Position numbers and translations under genes: made by a program. The notes below the pieces were generated by a model that saw only the letters and a program-made list of their open reading frames with translations, was not told the DNA's origin and did no database searches. Shown in pieces: positions 33,687 to 46,144 of a stretch of 64,000 nucleotides of DNA. Positions within the stretch are counted from its first letter, which is position 1; each line of letters starts with the position of its first letter. This DNA comes from Saccharum officinarum. Lineage: Eukaryota; Streptophyta; Magnoliopsida; Poales; Poaceae. The DNA is taken from positions 74,600,353 to 74,664,352 of the forward strand of contig CM036201.1 of assembly GCA_020631735.1 (NCBI GenBank), written 5' to 3'.

Positions 33687-34064
33687 CTAGTTGACTTCAT
33701 CCCCAGCGACGAGCACTTCCCAGTCAACTTTGTCCTCGCTATCGCTGCTAAGGGTGATCAAATCCGCCTCCATCGAGGCGGCATCAACAGGAGGGATGAA
33801 GATGAGATTGGCCACAGGAACAGCCGCTGGATCCTCCTCCTTCCGCAAAGATTGAACCAGCGCTAATGTCCCGGTGGGCGAAGCCTTCTCCACCTCCAGA
33901 GCCTCACGAACACCAAAAGGCAATGATGCCGGCAACAAAGATGATGACGATGAAGACCCCCTGCTCGATGGTGCCGCCATAACTACCGCCCTTGAAGGGC
34001 GAGCGAGCGACGAACACGGCACCTTACGAATGCAACGCCTTTGGATAAACTTCTTCTTCACCAT
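33687..34064 (-). pseudogene. Antisense ORF B-2 of element B
   Basis: A minus-strand frame with a basic start, a Ser run (SSRGSSSSSSLLP) and an acidic end (TLSSDSEDKVDWEVL). It lies antisense to the pol strand of B, next to the tandem repeats. No domain is recognised. It could be the last exon of the long antisense gene at 35154-39470 or a separate small gene. Low-complexity composition limits confidence. Confidence 0.4.
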
Positions 34065-34599
34065 TTTAGCTATAGCAAGGTAGAATTACAAGATGAAAAT
34101 GATGAAAGTGGCAAAACTGTCACGAAATGGCCAGTTACATAGGACCAAATCGCCTACTCGAGCAATCCAACAGTCTCATCAAGATAAAGGTGGAGTTAAA
34201 TTTTTTCTCCTCATATTAAAGATGGAGTTAATTCCTTCACCAAAACCAATTTGGCGCTCCAGTTCTCGCCATTAACTGCGCAATACAACCAATGCGACAG
34301 TGACACAGCTTTTCACATGGACCAGCACAACGGACAGATTTTAGATTCCTTCGTCCAATGAGAATCCGCACAAACAGATTAGCACAAGGCTGAAACAGCA
34401 AAAATGTACTCTTCAATTGATCAAACAGAGGGTTACAGAATATAGGGAATAACAATACAAAACAAGACCCAACAAAGGCAACAAGAGCAACAATACAAAT
34501 AGCAACAAGGAAACCAGTGGAATGCCAACTTTAAGGAGACTAGTTGCCTCTGAGTAGACCAACCGAGTTCTTCTTGTTACTAGGGAGAAGACAAAATAC

Positions 34600-34880
34600 T
34601 TAGATAATCCCAGAGTTATTCAACCCGGATAAGAGCAAAAGAGCTGAAAAGATGCTTGAGCTCGTCCTATTCTAAGTCTTTTGAGGCTTAGATGAGAGTT
34701 AGAAGGCCGATAAGCCAACACTCAACATATCATGGGTTATTTTCATGGCCTGGATGAGAGCCAGATAGCGCTCGCCTTATCCCAAAGTTGTTTAACCCAG
34801 ATGAGAGCAAAAGAGCTGAAAAGATGCTTGAGCTCGCCCTATCCCAAGTCTTTTCAAGTTTGGATGAGAACCCGACTGAT
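34600..34880. repeat. Dispersed second block of the 170-bp family
   Basis: GATGAGAGCAAAAGAGCTGAAAAGATGCTTGAGCTCG occurs twice (split here across about 34629 and 34801), with CTAAGTCTTTTGAGGCTTAGATGAGAGTTAG between. It is the same family as 32505-33180, about 1.5 kb away, degenerated. Confidence 0.8.
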
Positions 34881-35153
34881 CCAGCGCCTACGCTCAACAA
34901 GACTTACAAAAAAAAGAGTACAACCAGTTGGAGGGACATAACTCAAAAGCACCTAGATACGCCTACAACGATTAAGACTTATATCCAGCACATATTTAAA
35001 GAAAATTCCAAGATCTAGAAAAATAACTTAGACAGATTCATTCGAATAATTCAAGCAAAATAGTAAAGATATATCCACAGAGCTAGAATTTCTTTACAAG
35101 GCACCATACAAAGTATATCTTTACAAGAGGGAGGTGCCCAGGTGCTACAAAGT

Positions 35154-38100
35154 CTAACTATCAGCTTCATCATCAGAACAAGGCAACTGAATATCAAGCT
35201 TCTCGGCAATGAAGTTGGCCAAATCTTCAACTTCAGGTTCAGCCTTCTCGATGGACTCCAGATAATCATCATCATCGGCTTCCTCTCTATGTTTTTCTAG
35301 AGGGACCAACGGAGCAAGGACATGGATATGAGCCAAAACGTTCTTGACACATGTCTGACCCCATTCTTGATGAAGCTCTAGAGGCGCATAGGAATCAGTG
35401 GGATGAAGTCACCCCAGGTCCTTCCATCATCTTCAGAAGTCCAAAGAAGCTTTGTAATGGTCTTGAAAGATTTCCACAAAGTGGCAAACCGTTGGTTAGA
35501 TACCACCAGCTTCTTGGACAAATCTTCAATGATTTTCATTCCTTGCACAAGATCCCGATCAGCACCAAGTCTAATCAGCTGGGCATGGGTGAGTTCTTCC
35601 TCAGCATGAGCTTTTACCTCTTCAGCCCTATTGTGATTAAACCGAACTAATATCTTCATCTCTTTAACATTATCTAAGAGCTTTTGCTTATCTCTACGGA
35701 GGGCTAATCAAGGCAATTGAAGAAAATCAGACAAATGAAGAACAGAGAAATAAGAGATAAAAGGAAACAAAGCATAAGAACTTGAGATACCTTCACACTC
35801 CTTCTTGAGACCTTCAGATTTCCTAGAGGACTCCTGCAAGGCGGCCATGGCTTCATCCCTCCTCTGCTCCGCCTCAATGACTTGTGCGCGGAGAGCCCTC
35901 TCGGAGTTCTGACGCCCTTGGCGCTCCAAATCTAGCTCTACCTCCATACTGGCCAACTGTGTCTTTAGCTGGCTCAATTCAAAGGACAACTTTTTCTCAG
36001 TCTCACCCGAGCCAAAAAAGCTAGAGTGATCCCGAGAGAAAGACTTCTACCGTAGAAAAATGAAGGAAATGACAAAAGAGAGTAAAAGAAGCATGTCGGT
36101 GTTTGGACCCAGGGGGGCCTAAGCCGACGAGTGAATTTATGCTGCGTGTTCCCTAATCCGGATGGTGATGCAAAGAGAATACGAGGGATTTTATCCTGGT
36201 TCGAGCAAAGAAGGCCCTACGTCTAGTGGGGGGGAGTATTGTATTTCCTTACACCTAAGTGCTTGTGTAGGGGTTACAAGCCGTGAGAGAGGGAGGAGGT
36301 CCCAAGTCTCACGAAAGGAAAAAGAGAGTATATTGCTTGAGATGTTGATCTTTAGGAGCTGGGGAATGTCTTATGGTTTTCGTCCTTTGTCGTTCGTCCT
36401 CTGTTATCCATTGTCCCTAGGAGGGTCCCCTGCCTTCCCTTTTATAGGGTCAAGTGAAGGCAGAGGAGTCGATAACACCCTAGGGTGGTGCCTTAAAGGT
36501 GAAGGTTCGACGGGCACTGTGGAGGATGCTATAGCGACGTGCTCCGGGAATGGCCGGCCATCCTCAGGTACCTTGGCGACGTTAGGGATGGGACAGTGAA
36601 AGACCCTGAGTCCTATGGCGAGTGGACGTGCAAGCATTGTCCTTTTGTTGACCAGCGTTTAGTCGAGGCCGGGTCGAGACGTAGGCGAGGAGGATCAACG
36701 GGAAATGGATAAGGCCGGGCCCTAGAAATCCCGGGATATGACGGTTGTCGTCTTGTGCCTCGAGGGGGCATCGATGGTGGAATAGTATCCGGCATGGCAC
36801 GTACAGTGACATGTTTTCACCGCCTATCCCAGGATGGGTAGTAAAAAATGGGATTTGACACCGGTGCTGCTTTCATGCTGGCGGTGCTGTAGCCACATGG
36901 GTAGGAAGTGGTTGGCGGTTGCATTAAATGCCTTGACTTTTGTCTATAAGTAGGTGGGTGAGGAAGTACGGGTCGGCTCGACCCAGGGTCGTGCGAGTCG
37001 GAGATTTTCCCAGGGGTCGAGGCGTTCTGTCGAGCGGGCCTCGTGCGAGTCGGAACACAGTCGAGGGTGCCCCGTTTTTACACGTATGTGGTTTTTCATG
37101 GGATTTTGCGGTGTGGATTCCTCGAGGGTTTGTTCTTTTTAGTCGTGGGGTTTTGGGTACCCCTAGTTTAGGTACCCGACAAAGCTGGAATACCAAAAAA
37201 TAAGAAAAAAGAAGAAGACTACCTGAAGCTACTCTCCAAAAGAAGCCGCTCCAGCTGAGAGGTTCTCCCAAGCCACGGTCAGCTTGGACAGGCAATGGGT
37301 GGCTTCAAACTCCAACACCACATCATCTTCTAGGCGATGTCTGCTCGACGCGTGGCCAACAACAGAAGTCGACTGAGGTGTTGAAACCATGACCAGAGCC
37401 ATGTCTTGCGCGGTAGATGCCTCGGCCACCTCCGAAGCAGACTTCTCCTCCACAGTCACTGTCACTGTAGGATTGGGTGACTACACAGTGGCTTCATCAA
37501 CCTGAGCGATCGCCTCCCCCACAGTCGCCTCGCTAGCCATATGCTCCGAATCTTGGGACTCAGTGCACACAGGAGCACCAGCGGACTGAGAAGAAGTCGG
37601 CTGGGGATTGGAGAAAGGTGATGACGATAGCCTAAATGATGACAAAGAACTCTCCAATAAGGAAATATACAAGAAAGACAAAGAACAAGGACAGGACAAG
37701 CTAGCCAGAATTCACTCACCTAGCTGTCCTTCTCTTTATGCTGATACCACTAGGCCGAATAGATGGCTTAGGCGGGGGCAAGGCAGTAGAAAAAATATCA
37801 TCACCACCCTGCTTCAAGGTTGGCAAGATTGTCGCCTTAGCCCCCGCGGAACTCAAGCTCGACCCTCGTTTACTACAAGGAACAAAGATGAGAAAAATCA
37901 GAAGAACTCGGACCAATACAAGGTAACATGAGAGAAACGTTATAACAACTCACCGACGGATATCGAGGGCCGCAACATCATCCTCATCCTCATCCTCAAG
38001 AATCTCCACTGCACTGCCATCTAAAGAGAAAGGAAGACCCCAGTAAAGATACAAACAGGAAAATCAAAGAAAAAATAAGGAATATTGACACGCTCACCTA

Positions 38101-39470
38101 GGAGCATGATACCTATGACTTGAGTACCTAGACGAGTACTCGGAGGACATGGCTTCTTGGTAGCAGACGCGCTGGCAGAAGCATCATCCGCCCGCACCCC
38201 CTTGTTGGTGGAACGAGGAGCTCGAGGAACTAGGCGTGGCACATATTCAACATATTGGACAAGTTTATTGCAAGAAGCACCAGGAAGGACTGTGAATACG
38301 GGAGACATACTAGTCAGAGCCGCTTTGGCTAGACTCGCTCTGGCCCTCGCCCTAGCTGGGTTGTCCACAATAGGGATCAGATCGACAAAATTACACCCCA
38401 ATTCCTGCAAACAAACAAATCAACAAGATCAGGAGAGGGAATAAAGTCAGAAAGAACACATATCAAGTAAAACAAAGAAAAATGAAAAGTACTCAGAGAA
38501 CAGAGGTAACTTACAGTTGAGGGCGAATTATCGGCTCGGTACTCACGGACCATGTGCGGAACCACAACCGCATTCTTCAAAATTTTCTAGAGGCGCTCGA
38601 GCACCTCCTCTTCAGTCAACTCTAGGGCAGGGATCATACGAGAAGGATCATCTGCCCCAGAGTACTCGAAGCTGTAATGCTCTTGCTCCTTCAGAGGCTG
38701 AACTTTGCAGCGCAAGAAGCTCGTGACAATCCCAAAGCCGGTCAAGCCTTGCCGTCTCAAGCTCTGTATCCTATCAAGAAGCGGCTTGAGCACCTGAAGC
38801 TCGTCGCTCGTCAGAAGGTTCTTTTTCTAGCGGTCATTGACCACAGGACCAGAGTTGGAGTGAGTAGGAAGAGGAGGGATCATATTGGTGGCATAAAACC
38901 AGTCGGCACGCTAATCCCTCACAGAATCAACCAAGTCATAATCAAAATATTAAATTTTGTGACCCAGGAGAAACTAAATCCCACAGCCACCAAGAGCACA
39001 TGTATCATCACTGCGGGGCTAGGGTTTCAGATGAAAGAAGTAGCGAAAAAGAGAGAAGGAGGAATTCCAAGAAAAGTCTCACAAAGATGGACAAAGACAA
39101 AAACATGGAGAACAACATTGGGAGTGAGATGGCTCAAAGTAATGTTGAAATAATCAAGAAAATAATGGAGGAAAGTAGAAGCAGGGAGGCAAAGTCCAGC
39201 ATGGACAAAGGACACAAAGAGAACAACCTCACCAGGACCTAGAGTAGGGACCCAATGCTAGCCTAGAATCTTCCAATTGGCAAACTCCTTGTCCTAGATC
39301 AGGCCGTGATTGGCTAGCACGTGAAGCTGGTCCTCCGTCGTGGTCGGCACCGGCCACTGCTTCTCCATAGCCCTCATAGCGATGAACTCCTAATTCTCAA
39401 TCATAGAAAGCGGCGCCTCCTCATCCACCAATGCCTCCTTGGGCTTGCTCAACGACTTCTTCTTGCCCAT
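35154..39470 (-). pseudogene. Antisense gene B-1: plant 'putative gypsy type transposon' protein
   Basis: The minus-strand start ATGGGCAAGAAGAAG is at 39470, with a TATA-like ATTTATTTAAGAG about 150 bases upstream (about 39618-39630). Exon pieces in order: a basic N-terminus; LCLPASTFLHYFLDYFNITL and LTPNVVLHVFVFVHLCETFLGI (39.2-39.05 kb), the hallmark of this family; FGIVTSFLRCKVQPLKEQEH (38.7 kb); several exons at 38.4-37.2 kb; then, after the solo LTR, a coiled coil rich in Glu/Arg/Leu (35.99-35.76 kb) and ADRDLVQGMKIIEDLSKKLV (35.6 kb), ending in an acidic C-terminus near 35154. TAG and TAA codons and the 1.1-kb insertion break it. Its relation to A-2 indicates that both elements inherited the gene. 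Function is unknown. Confidence 0.65.
36094..37181. mobile_element. Solo LTR inside antisense region of B
   Basis: It starts TGTCGGTGTTTGG and ends GGTACCCGACA, the same terminal sequences as the LTRs of element A, but the interior differs. The flanks AAGCA (36089-36093) and AAGCT (37182-37186) match at four of five bases. It is 1088 bp with no internal genes. It probably arose by recombination between the LTRs of a full element. Confidence 0.8.
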
Positions 39471-39479
39471 GCACTAGCA

Positions 39480-41149
39480 AACCACTAAGAACAAACGATG
39501 GCAGAGCTCGATCGGCAGCGGTGACGGCGGCGACGAAGCTCTAGATATTAGGGTTTTGCAAAGACTGAATGCTAGAAGGCAAAGGCAGGATAAGAAAGGG
39601 GAAGAAGAAGAAAGGCTCTTAAATAAATTTACAATGGTAAAAACACGGCCCACCAGGCCCGCTTAACGAGGCAAGGGAACGCAACGGTCTATTTCTTGTC
39701 ATAACTGACACGACCGAAATGACAGACGATGCAACTTTTCACAACGGTACAGTGCAACGGGTAGATTTTAGACTTATCCGTTCACATTGCTCCGTTGCCA
39801 AGTTGTTACAGCTCGCACAACTCAGAAATAACTCGCTATTCGCAAGATACACAGAGGACATCATAGAACGCTACTAAAGAACCCAGATTTTTCAGAAACA
39901 ACCCGAATGATACTCAAAAGCACTCAAACAACAAAAAAGGAGACAACAACTAAGAAAGAAAGATTTTTTTAGTACAAATGACTTCAAAAGATACAAGATT
40001 ACAAATCTTACAAGACTCAATGAACTCGGTACTACGACGAGCAAGGTAGCAACAAGGAGCCTAGGAAGAACACGGCTCTAGAAATGATTACGTGCTCCTA
40101 GTTATAACACGGTAGAAGACACTCAACTCGGATACACTATTTTTGTCAAAGGAAGGACGCGGTGCATCCAAGATAGATATCTGCAGCACAGTGGGACAAC
40201 ACGGACCAGGGGAGGCTCGCAGGCCTCAGTCTACCCAAGCCCGATGTGATCCTGGATCAGATGCTAATTTGCACCAGACAGTCGCAAGGCCGTGTGGAAG
40301 AATAAACCAGGGACTGCTGGATGAGGGAATGCATCCCACATCACAAGACTTCTTCCACCTACCGGCACGCACTACCTGGTACAATGCCGCTATGAGATTA
40401 GTCTACCTCTAATATTGATCACAAGACTGCTTCCATCTACTACAAGAACTACAAGAATTACAACTCATGCCCGGGGGCTGCTCTACTTCACAAACTATCA
40501 TATTCATGACTACAGGGACTTCAGACTATACAACAAGATGCTTGATGAATCGAAGCAGCACACCAGGAGGGTATTTATAGGCCAAAGAGCGGTGCACATA
40601 GACCGGGAGCACCAATAGAACAAGCCTGATAAAGGTTTCAGTGAAAAGACAGAAAGCAATAAGAGAGGACACGTGTGTGAAGGAACAGTACTCAAGGACA
40701 AGCATATTTGAAAGAATATACCAACACTGTACACCTCGTGACTACAGAGAATTCAATTCAATCGCCAACCACCACCAACCTCGGACATAAAGCTAGCTAC
40801 CTAAAAAGAAGATAAAAGACCCTCTATCTGAGTTCTTGACAATAAAAAAGAACCCTGAAAGATGTTCGGGGGCTGCAAGGTACATATCCTCAGAAGAGAT
40901 TTTTAGTTCTTTTTTAATAATCAAAATTCAAGACCCTCCAAATTTTTGTTCCAAATAGCAAGAGACTCAGGGGCTACACTCAGTGAGTGCCCTTTTTCTT
41001 TAAAAAAGCACACATCACCCGAAAGACTTCTTCAAGATAGGACCACTTCAAGGCTTCACGTCGGAAGAACCCAGAACAAGCCTGATTCATTAGGCAAAGC
41101 TAGAGAAACTAGGAGGTCTTCGAGTTCAATCATGAAATGCTCAGGGGCA
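39480..41149. other. Element B 3' non-coding region
   Basis: No coding region is supported. It contains the presumed promoter of antisense gene B-1 on the minus strand and several 'CGGGGGCTGC' or 'CAGGGGCTAC' motifs that resemble polypurine-tract copies. The last, CTCAGGGGCA, abuts the 3' LTR and is the likely functional one. Confidence 0.5.
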
Positions 41150-41607
41150 TGTCAATGCAGGACCCACAGGGTTCCCCAGCGATATGACTACGAGTCGTGG
41201 GCCCTAGCCTAGCCCATGGACTGGAGCAAGGAGAGGTGCAGCGTCTGCTACACCACATCCGAGTAAAATAGGCTAGACTAGCCAGATTCCTATGGAAAGT
41301 AACTTCTGTATTTAGTTCATGACACCTTCTTTGGATCCGACTAGGATTGTAACCGTACCACAGCCTTCTCTAACGATATAAAGAGAGGGCGTGGGCACCC
41401 CTGTAACGAGAGACAATACAACACAATCAATCCAACGCAAAGGCTAACGCCGACTGGACATAAAGGCTATTACTCGATTAGATCGAGGGCCTGAACCAGT
41501 ATAAATCGACAGTCTATGCGTTCACCGTCGAGCTCTAGCATACGCCGAAGCCCAAACAATTGTCCTAGGTACCCCCGTGGCAGGATGTCAATGGTCAAAC
41601 ACCGACA
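41150..41607 (+). repeat. 3' LTR of element B
   Basis: 458 bp, TGTCAATGCAGG to CACCGACA, with the TATAAA copy at about 41377. Differences from the 5' LTR are dominated by C/T and G/A changes. Confidence 0.93.
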
Positions 41608-41612
41608 CCTCC

Positions 41613-43162
41613 TTCATCAATGAGCCATCGAAGTACATCATCCAATACTCATGATCAACATCCACCGGTGGCATCTGGACCTCAGTCCACTCCGCGATGA
41701 AGTCGGCCAGTGTCTAGGACTTGATAGCTGCCCGGGGGGCATAGGTGATCCCTTCACCCATCAGCTCGAGCACCCATTTGGCAATCCTTCCCGTGGCATC
41801 ACGGTTCTGGATGACCTCGCCGAGAGGGAAGGATGAGACTACTGTGGGTGTGTCTCGAAGTTGTGTTCCAACTTTCTCCTGGCAATCAGGATGGCATACA
41901 AGAGCTTTTGGATTTGAAGATAATGGGTCTTGGAGTCGGTCAAGACCTCGCTGATAAAATGACTGGGGCGTTGCACCTTGAAAGCATGCCCTGTCTCCTC
42001 CTGCTCTACCACCAGCGAAACACTGATCACTTGCATGGTGACCACGATATACAGCAGGAGCAGTTCCCTTTCGACTAGTGGGACTAGGATCAGGGCCTTC
42101 GTCAAGACTTGCTTGAGCTTGCCAAGCGCCTCCTGAGCCTCATCTGTCCACACGAACCGATCGGTTTTCTTCAGAAGTCGGAAGAGGGGGAGGCCTTGTT
42201 CGCCGAGGCACGATATGAAACGACTGAGAGCCATGAGGCATCCCATGATCTGCTATACTCCCTTTACGTTTGGAATTGGACCCATCTGAGTGATGGCCAT
42301 AATCTTCTCTAGGTTTGCCTTAATGCCATGCTCAGAGACGATGAACCCGAGTAGCATACCTCTCGGGACCCCGAAAACGCATTTTTCAAGGTTGAGTTTT
42401 ATGTCATTCTCTCAGAGTCTTTGGAAGGCTTTTTTTTAGGTTAGCCATGAGCTAGTCGGCCCTTTTGGACTTTACTACGATGTCGTCCATGTATGCCTCG
42501 ATGGTCTCACCGATGAGATCACTGAAACATTTGAGCATACATCGCTGGTATGTTGCTCTTGCGTTCTGTAGACCGAATGGCATGCAAACATAACAGTACA
42601 ATCCGAACAGCGTGATGAAAGAAGTCACGAGCTGGTTGGACTTTTTCATTGTGATGGTAGCCGGAGTACACATCAAGGAAGCAGAGGGTTTCACACCTCG
42701 AGGTTGAGTCGACTACTTGATCTATGCGTGGCAAAGGAAACGGATCCTTTGGGCACGTCTTGTTGAGACTAGTATAGTCAACACACATTCTCTATTTTCC
42801 ACTCTTCTTTTTTACAAGAACGGGATTGGCTAACCACTAGGGATGATACACCTCCTTGATGAATCTAGGTACCAAAAGCTTCACAATCTCCTCGCCGATG
42901 GCCCAGCACTTCTCGTTGAAGCGGCGCAGGCGATGTTGCACCAGCTTGGAGCCTGGCTTGATCTTCAAGGCATGCTCAATGACTTCCCTCGGAATGTCTG
43001 GCATATCTGAGGGTTTCCACGTGTAAACATCGCTTTTTGTGTGAAGGAAGTCAACGAGCGTGTTTTCCTATTTAGGGGAGAGGTTGGCACCGACGTGCAG
43101 CACCTTTCTATTGGGGTCATTAGGGTCGACGGGGACCTCCTTGGTGCCCTCTGTGGGCTCAA
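41613..43162 (-). pseudogene. Element A pol remnant, part 1: RT and RNase H
   Basis: On the minus strand: MCVDYTSLNKTCPKDPFPLP, FLDVYSGYH, then FITLFGLYCYVCMPFGLQNA and the catalytic AYMDDIVVKSKRAD (about 42475-42520), all typical Ty3/gypsy RT. Next is LSRFISCLGEQGLPLFRLLK with the RNase H part (41839-42246). The segment nearest element B reads LADFIAEWTEVQMPP and YWMMYFDGSLMKEG, the start of the second RNase H, which continues at 25688. Frame changes and stops break it. The YMDD box itself is intact. Confidence 0.82.
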
Positions 43163-43175
43163 AGGTCCCGGCCTA

Positions 43176-43754
43176 TCACTTGGAGTCGTGCACGTCCACG
43201 GCCACCACCTCCCTGATGACCGTGAGCTCCTCCGAGGTGATAGTCACAGCGGCAAGCTCGCAGCACTCTAGGTCGCACTCATAAGCGCACTGGAAGGAAG
43301 TGCTGATGGTGATGACCCCGTGCGGGCCCGGCATCTTCAGCTTTAGGTACGTGTAATTGGGGACGACCATGAACTTCGCATAGCATGGAGGTCCTAGGAT
43401 GGCGTGGTACGTTCCGTGGAAACCGACCACCTCAAAGTTGAGGGTTTTAGTCCTAAAGTTGGACTTATCCCCAAAGGTGGTGGGTAGGTCGATCTGCCTG
43501 AGTGGTTTGGCCTGTTTCCCCAACACCATGCCATGGAAAGGCGCCCCAGTCAGTTGGATGCGCGACCGGTCGATGCCCATGGCGTCGAGTGTCTCGATGT
43601 ACATGATGTTGAGGCCGCTTTCTCTGTCCATCAGCACCTTGCTGAGAAGCTTTTTGTCGATGATCGGGTCGATGACGAGTGGGTATCGGCCCGGATGCAG
43701 AACATTGTCTAGGTGGTTGGAGCAGTTGAAGGTGATAGGGGCCTCGACCACCAA
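43176..43754 (-). pseudogene. Element A aspartic protease region
   Basis: A 192-codon minus-strand frame. The catalytic motif reads VLMDRESGLNIMY, where the family has D-G-G-S-G-L-N, so one active-site Gly is changed to Arg and the next to Glu. GAPFHGMVLGKQAKPLRQID and YHAILGPPCYAKFMVVPNYT parallel the protease of element B. The altered motif suggests loss of activity. Sequence upstream (43755-43806) links it to gag. Confidence 0.75.
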
Positions 43755-43806
43755 AGGAAGGTGGGAGAGGCTGGCTCGGCAGCGTACACTTCTCTACGCA
43801 TGAGCT

Positions 43807-46091
43807 TCATCGGCGCTTGGAGTCATAAGCCGTTGGCCCGCCAAAGATCATGAGACAGCTGGTTTCCTCCGAGAAGGCGTCCTCCTTCTTCCCGGCGTCG
43901 TCCTCCGGGGGGTCGGGCTTCTTCTTACTGTACCCTTGCTTGGAGCCCCCAAACAGGAACTTCTTCATAAGCCTGCAGTCCTTGTAGGCATGCTTGACGG
44001 GGTAGGCATGGTTTGGGCAAGGTCCCTTGAGCATCTTCTCGAAGTGATCCGAGGTGCCCTCAGCAGATGCCTTCTTGCCCTTGCGCTTAGCAGCGGCCAT
44101 GAGTGAGTCACCAGATTGTGGCTTATTCTTCTTCTTCTTCTTCTTCTTCTTCTTCTTTGAGCGATTGGAGGTGCCTTCGCCGGCGTCCTCGTCCCGCTTA
44201 GCCTTGCCGTGGGTGCGGTCAAAAATCACTTCGATCGCCTCCTCACCCAAGGCATGGCTGGTGGCGATGTCGAGGAGCTCCTTGGTGGTCCACGGACTTT
44301 TTCACCCCAGCTTGTGAACCAGGGTCTTGTTGGTAGTCCTAGATAGGAATGCGCTGATGACGTCAGCGTCAGCAATGTTGGGCAACTCGTTGCACTGCCT
44401 AGAGAAGAATCGGATGTAGCCATGGAGGGACTCATCCGGCTTCTGCCGATAGTTCTTGAGGTCCTAGGGGTTCCTAGGGCACATGTAGGTGCCCTAAAAA
44501 TTCCCCATGAAGATCTACTTCAGGTCCGCTAGTCCTTGATGGAGTTGGGCGGGAGGTGATCTAGCCATGTTCGGGCCGAGTCGACTAGGAACAGTGGAAG
44601 GTTGTGGATGATGAAGTAGTCATCGTCCACGCCATCGGCCTAATAGGTTAGCCGGTAGTCCACAAGCCATAGGCTGGGGTTAGATTCCCCAGAGTACTCG
44701 AGGACGTTAGTTAGCACGTGGTACCGCTGTGGGAACGGTGCACGAAGGATATGCCAAGCGAAAGCCTGAGGTCCCGGTGGTGGGGGGCTCGAGCTCTGAT
44801 CCTCGTTGGCGTTGTACCGTCCGCTGCGATGAGGGTGGTATCCATGGTTGGCCTCCTGCCTCTCGTCCACCCTTCCACGTCTACGGCATCCAGGATGACA
44901 CGAGCATCACGGATAGGGCCGGCATGCTCATGTATCGGGAGCAGGTTGGCAACCCCCGCGCCACATGGTGCCTGGTGGACGGACGTGTCCCTGTCGTCTC
45001 ACCCGACGGACGCACGCTAGCTAGCATCAGGATGACGCCGTCATGACAGCGAGCTCTCCGCCTGCTGCTCCGCCACACGGTCGAGTAGCTCGTGATTGGG
45101 TCTTGCACTCCTCGGGGGTCACTAGGTCGAGGATCCTCTAGAACAAGGCCACTGCAGCAGTGATATTCTGGCTGAACCGAGCGAACTACGGAAGACCATC
45201 ACCGTCTTCCACAATCCGTCGGTGAACGTCACCGGCCCTGGCTCGTGCGTGCCTGGCCTCAGCGCGGCATTGCGTGATCTCGCACTCAAGCTGAGCGCGC
45301 TCTTCCTCTAGCCCGCGGCGTGCTTCCTCAAGCTCATGCTGCCGTGTCTGCATCTGTTCGATGGGCGGTTGCCCCACCTGTGGTAGGGCTAAGGCCGTCG
45401 CCGCCGAAGGCGAGACCCTCGCCCCTCCTGCACCCGCACGCACAGGGACCTCTCAGGGGGTTTCACCAGAGTCGCTAACGCTTGAGACGTGACCATCGAA
45501 GGTATCCGCCATAAAACACTCTCACGAAGGGTGATGGCTCCCCTCGCTAGAAATAGAGCCAGAGATGATCGTGGATCGCTTGCGAGGTGATTGTGGATTG
45601 ACTCGACAAAGTAGTTGGCCATGCCCACGAACTCGTCGTTCGTGGGCAGCGAACTGGAAAGTCACGCCACATGGCACTCAATGATCTACACAGTGTTGCG
45701 CAAACCATAAGGGAACACCGTCGAGGCGCCCTAGGTAAAGACGTCTAGGGAGAGAGGTTCTTTGCCGGTGAGCTGTGTCATTATATTGACGAAGGAGAAG
45801 GTGAGGGCATGCAGGTCCTCCCAGGATGGGTGAGGTCCTAGGTAGGCAGTGAGCTGGTGCTCTAGCTCTAGGAAGTCAAAGTCGAGGAGCTGGCCGCCTC
45901 CGGGGGGCGCAGGCCTCCGGAGCGCTCAACTGCAACTCCCGAAGAGCCTCGATGATTGCGTCGAGACTGGTAGCGGGAGGAGTCTGGGGGACGAGCACCC
46001 TCACTAGCTCCCCCTCAGTGGTGACGACGAAGTCCAGACTCCCGAAGCACACGTGCACACCCGGGGTCCAGTCGGCGTTGTGGTTGGCCAT
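43807..46091 (-). pseudogene. Element A gag, degraded
   Basis: The minus-strand frames from MANHNADWTPGV (46091) run through VRVLVPQTPPATSLDAIIEA, a coiled-coil-like Glu/Arg/Leu stretch (45186-45443) and PQAFAWHILRAPFPQRYHVL (44.7 kb), the Gag domain start of TAT elements. They continue with GPCPNHAYPVKHAYKDCRLM, a Cys/His pattern before the end at 43807. Several stops and frameshifts break it. A CTT repeat at 44125-44157 gives a run of eleven Lys. Next to it, towards the LTR, is the primer site. Confidence 0.7.
44125..44157 (-). repeat. CTT microsatellite coding poly-Lys in gag of A
   Basis: A pure TTC/CTT run of about 11 units, read as Lys codons on the minus strand. Such a run is prone to length change. 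Confidence 0.85.
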
Positions 46092-46126
46092 CCGAAGCCT
46101 GGTGAGAGTGATGAAACACGCAAAGT

Positions 46127-46144
46127 CCCCTACCTGGCGCGCCA
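46127..46144 (-). promoter_or_regulatory. Primer binding site of element A
   Basis: Read on the minus strand it is TGGCGCGCCAGGTAGGGG, two bases inside the right LTR. It shows that A is transcribed leftward. It differs at one base from the site of element B. Confidence 0.85.

Larger units (their letters stand above)
25694..41607 (+). mobile_element. Element B: decayed TAT-type Ty3/gypsy retrotransposon
   Basis: LTRs of 458 bp at each end (25694-26151 and 41150-41607) and perfect duplications CCTCC at 25689-25693 and 41608-41612 define it. It is inserted inside the second RNase H of element A. On the plus strand it holds primer site, gag, protease, reverse transcriptase, two RNase H domains and integrase up to about 32400, all with stops or frameshifts. 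The 3' half (32.4-41.1 kb) is non-coding on the plus strand but carries tandem repeats and minus-strand antisense genes. A solo LTR at 36094-37181 interrupts it. Its LTRs differ at about 9% of sites by eye, younger than A and older than C. Confidence 0.93.
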
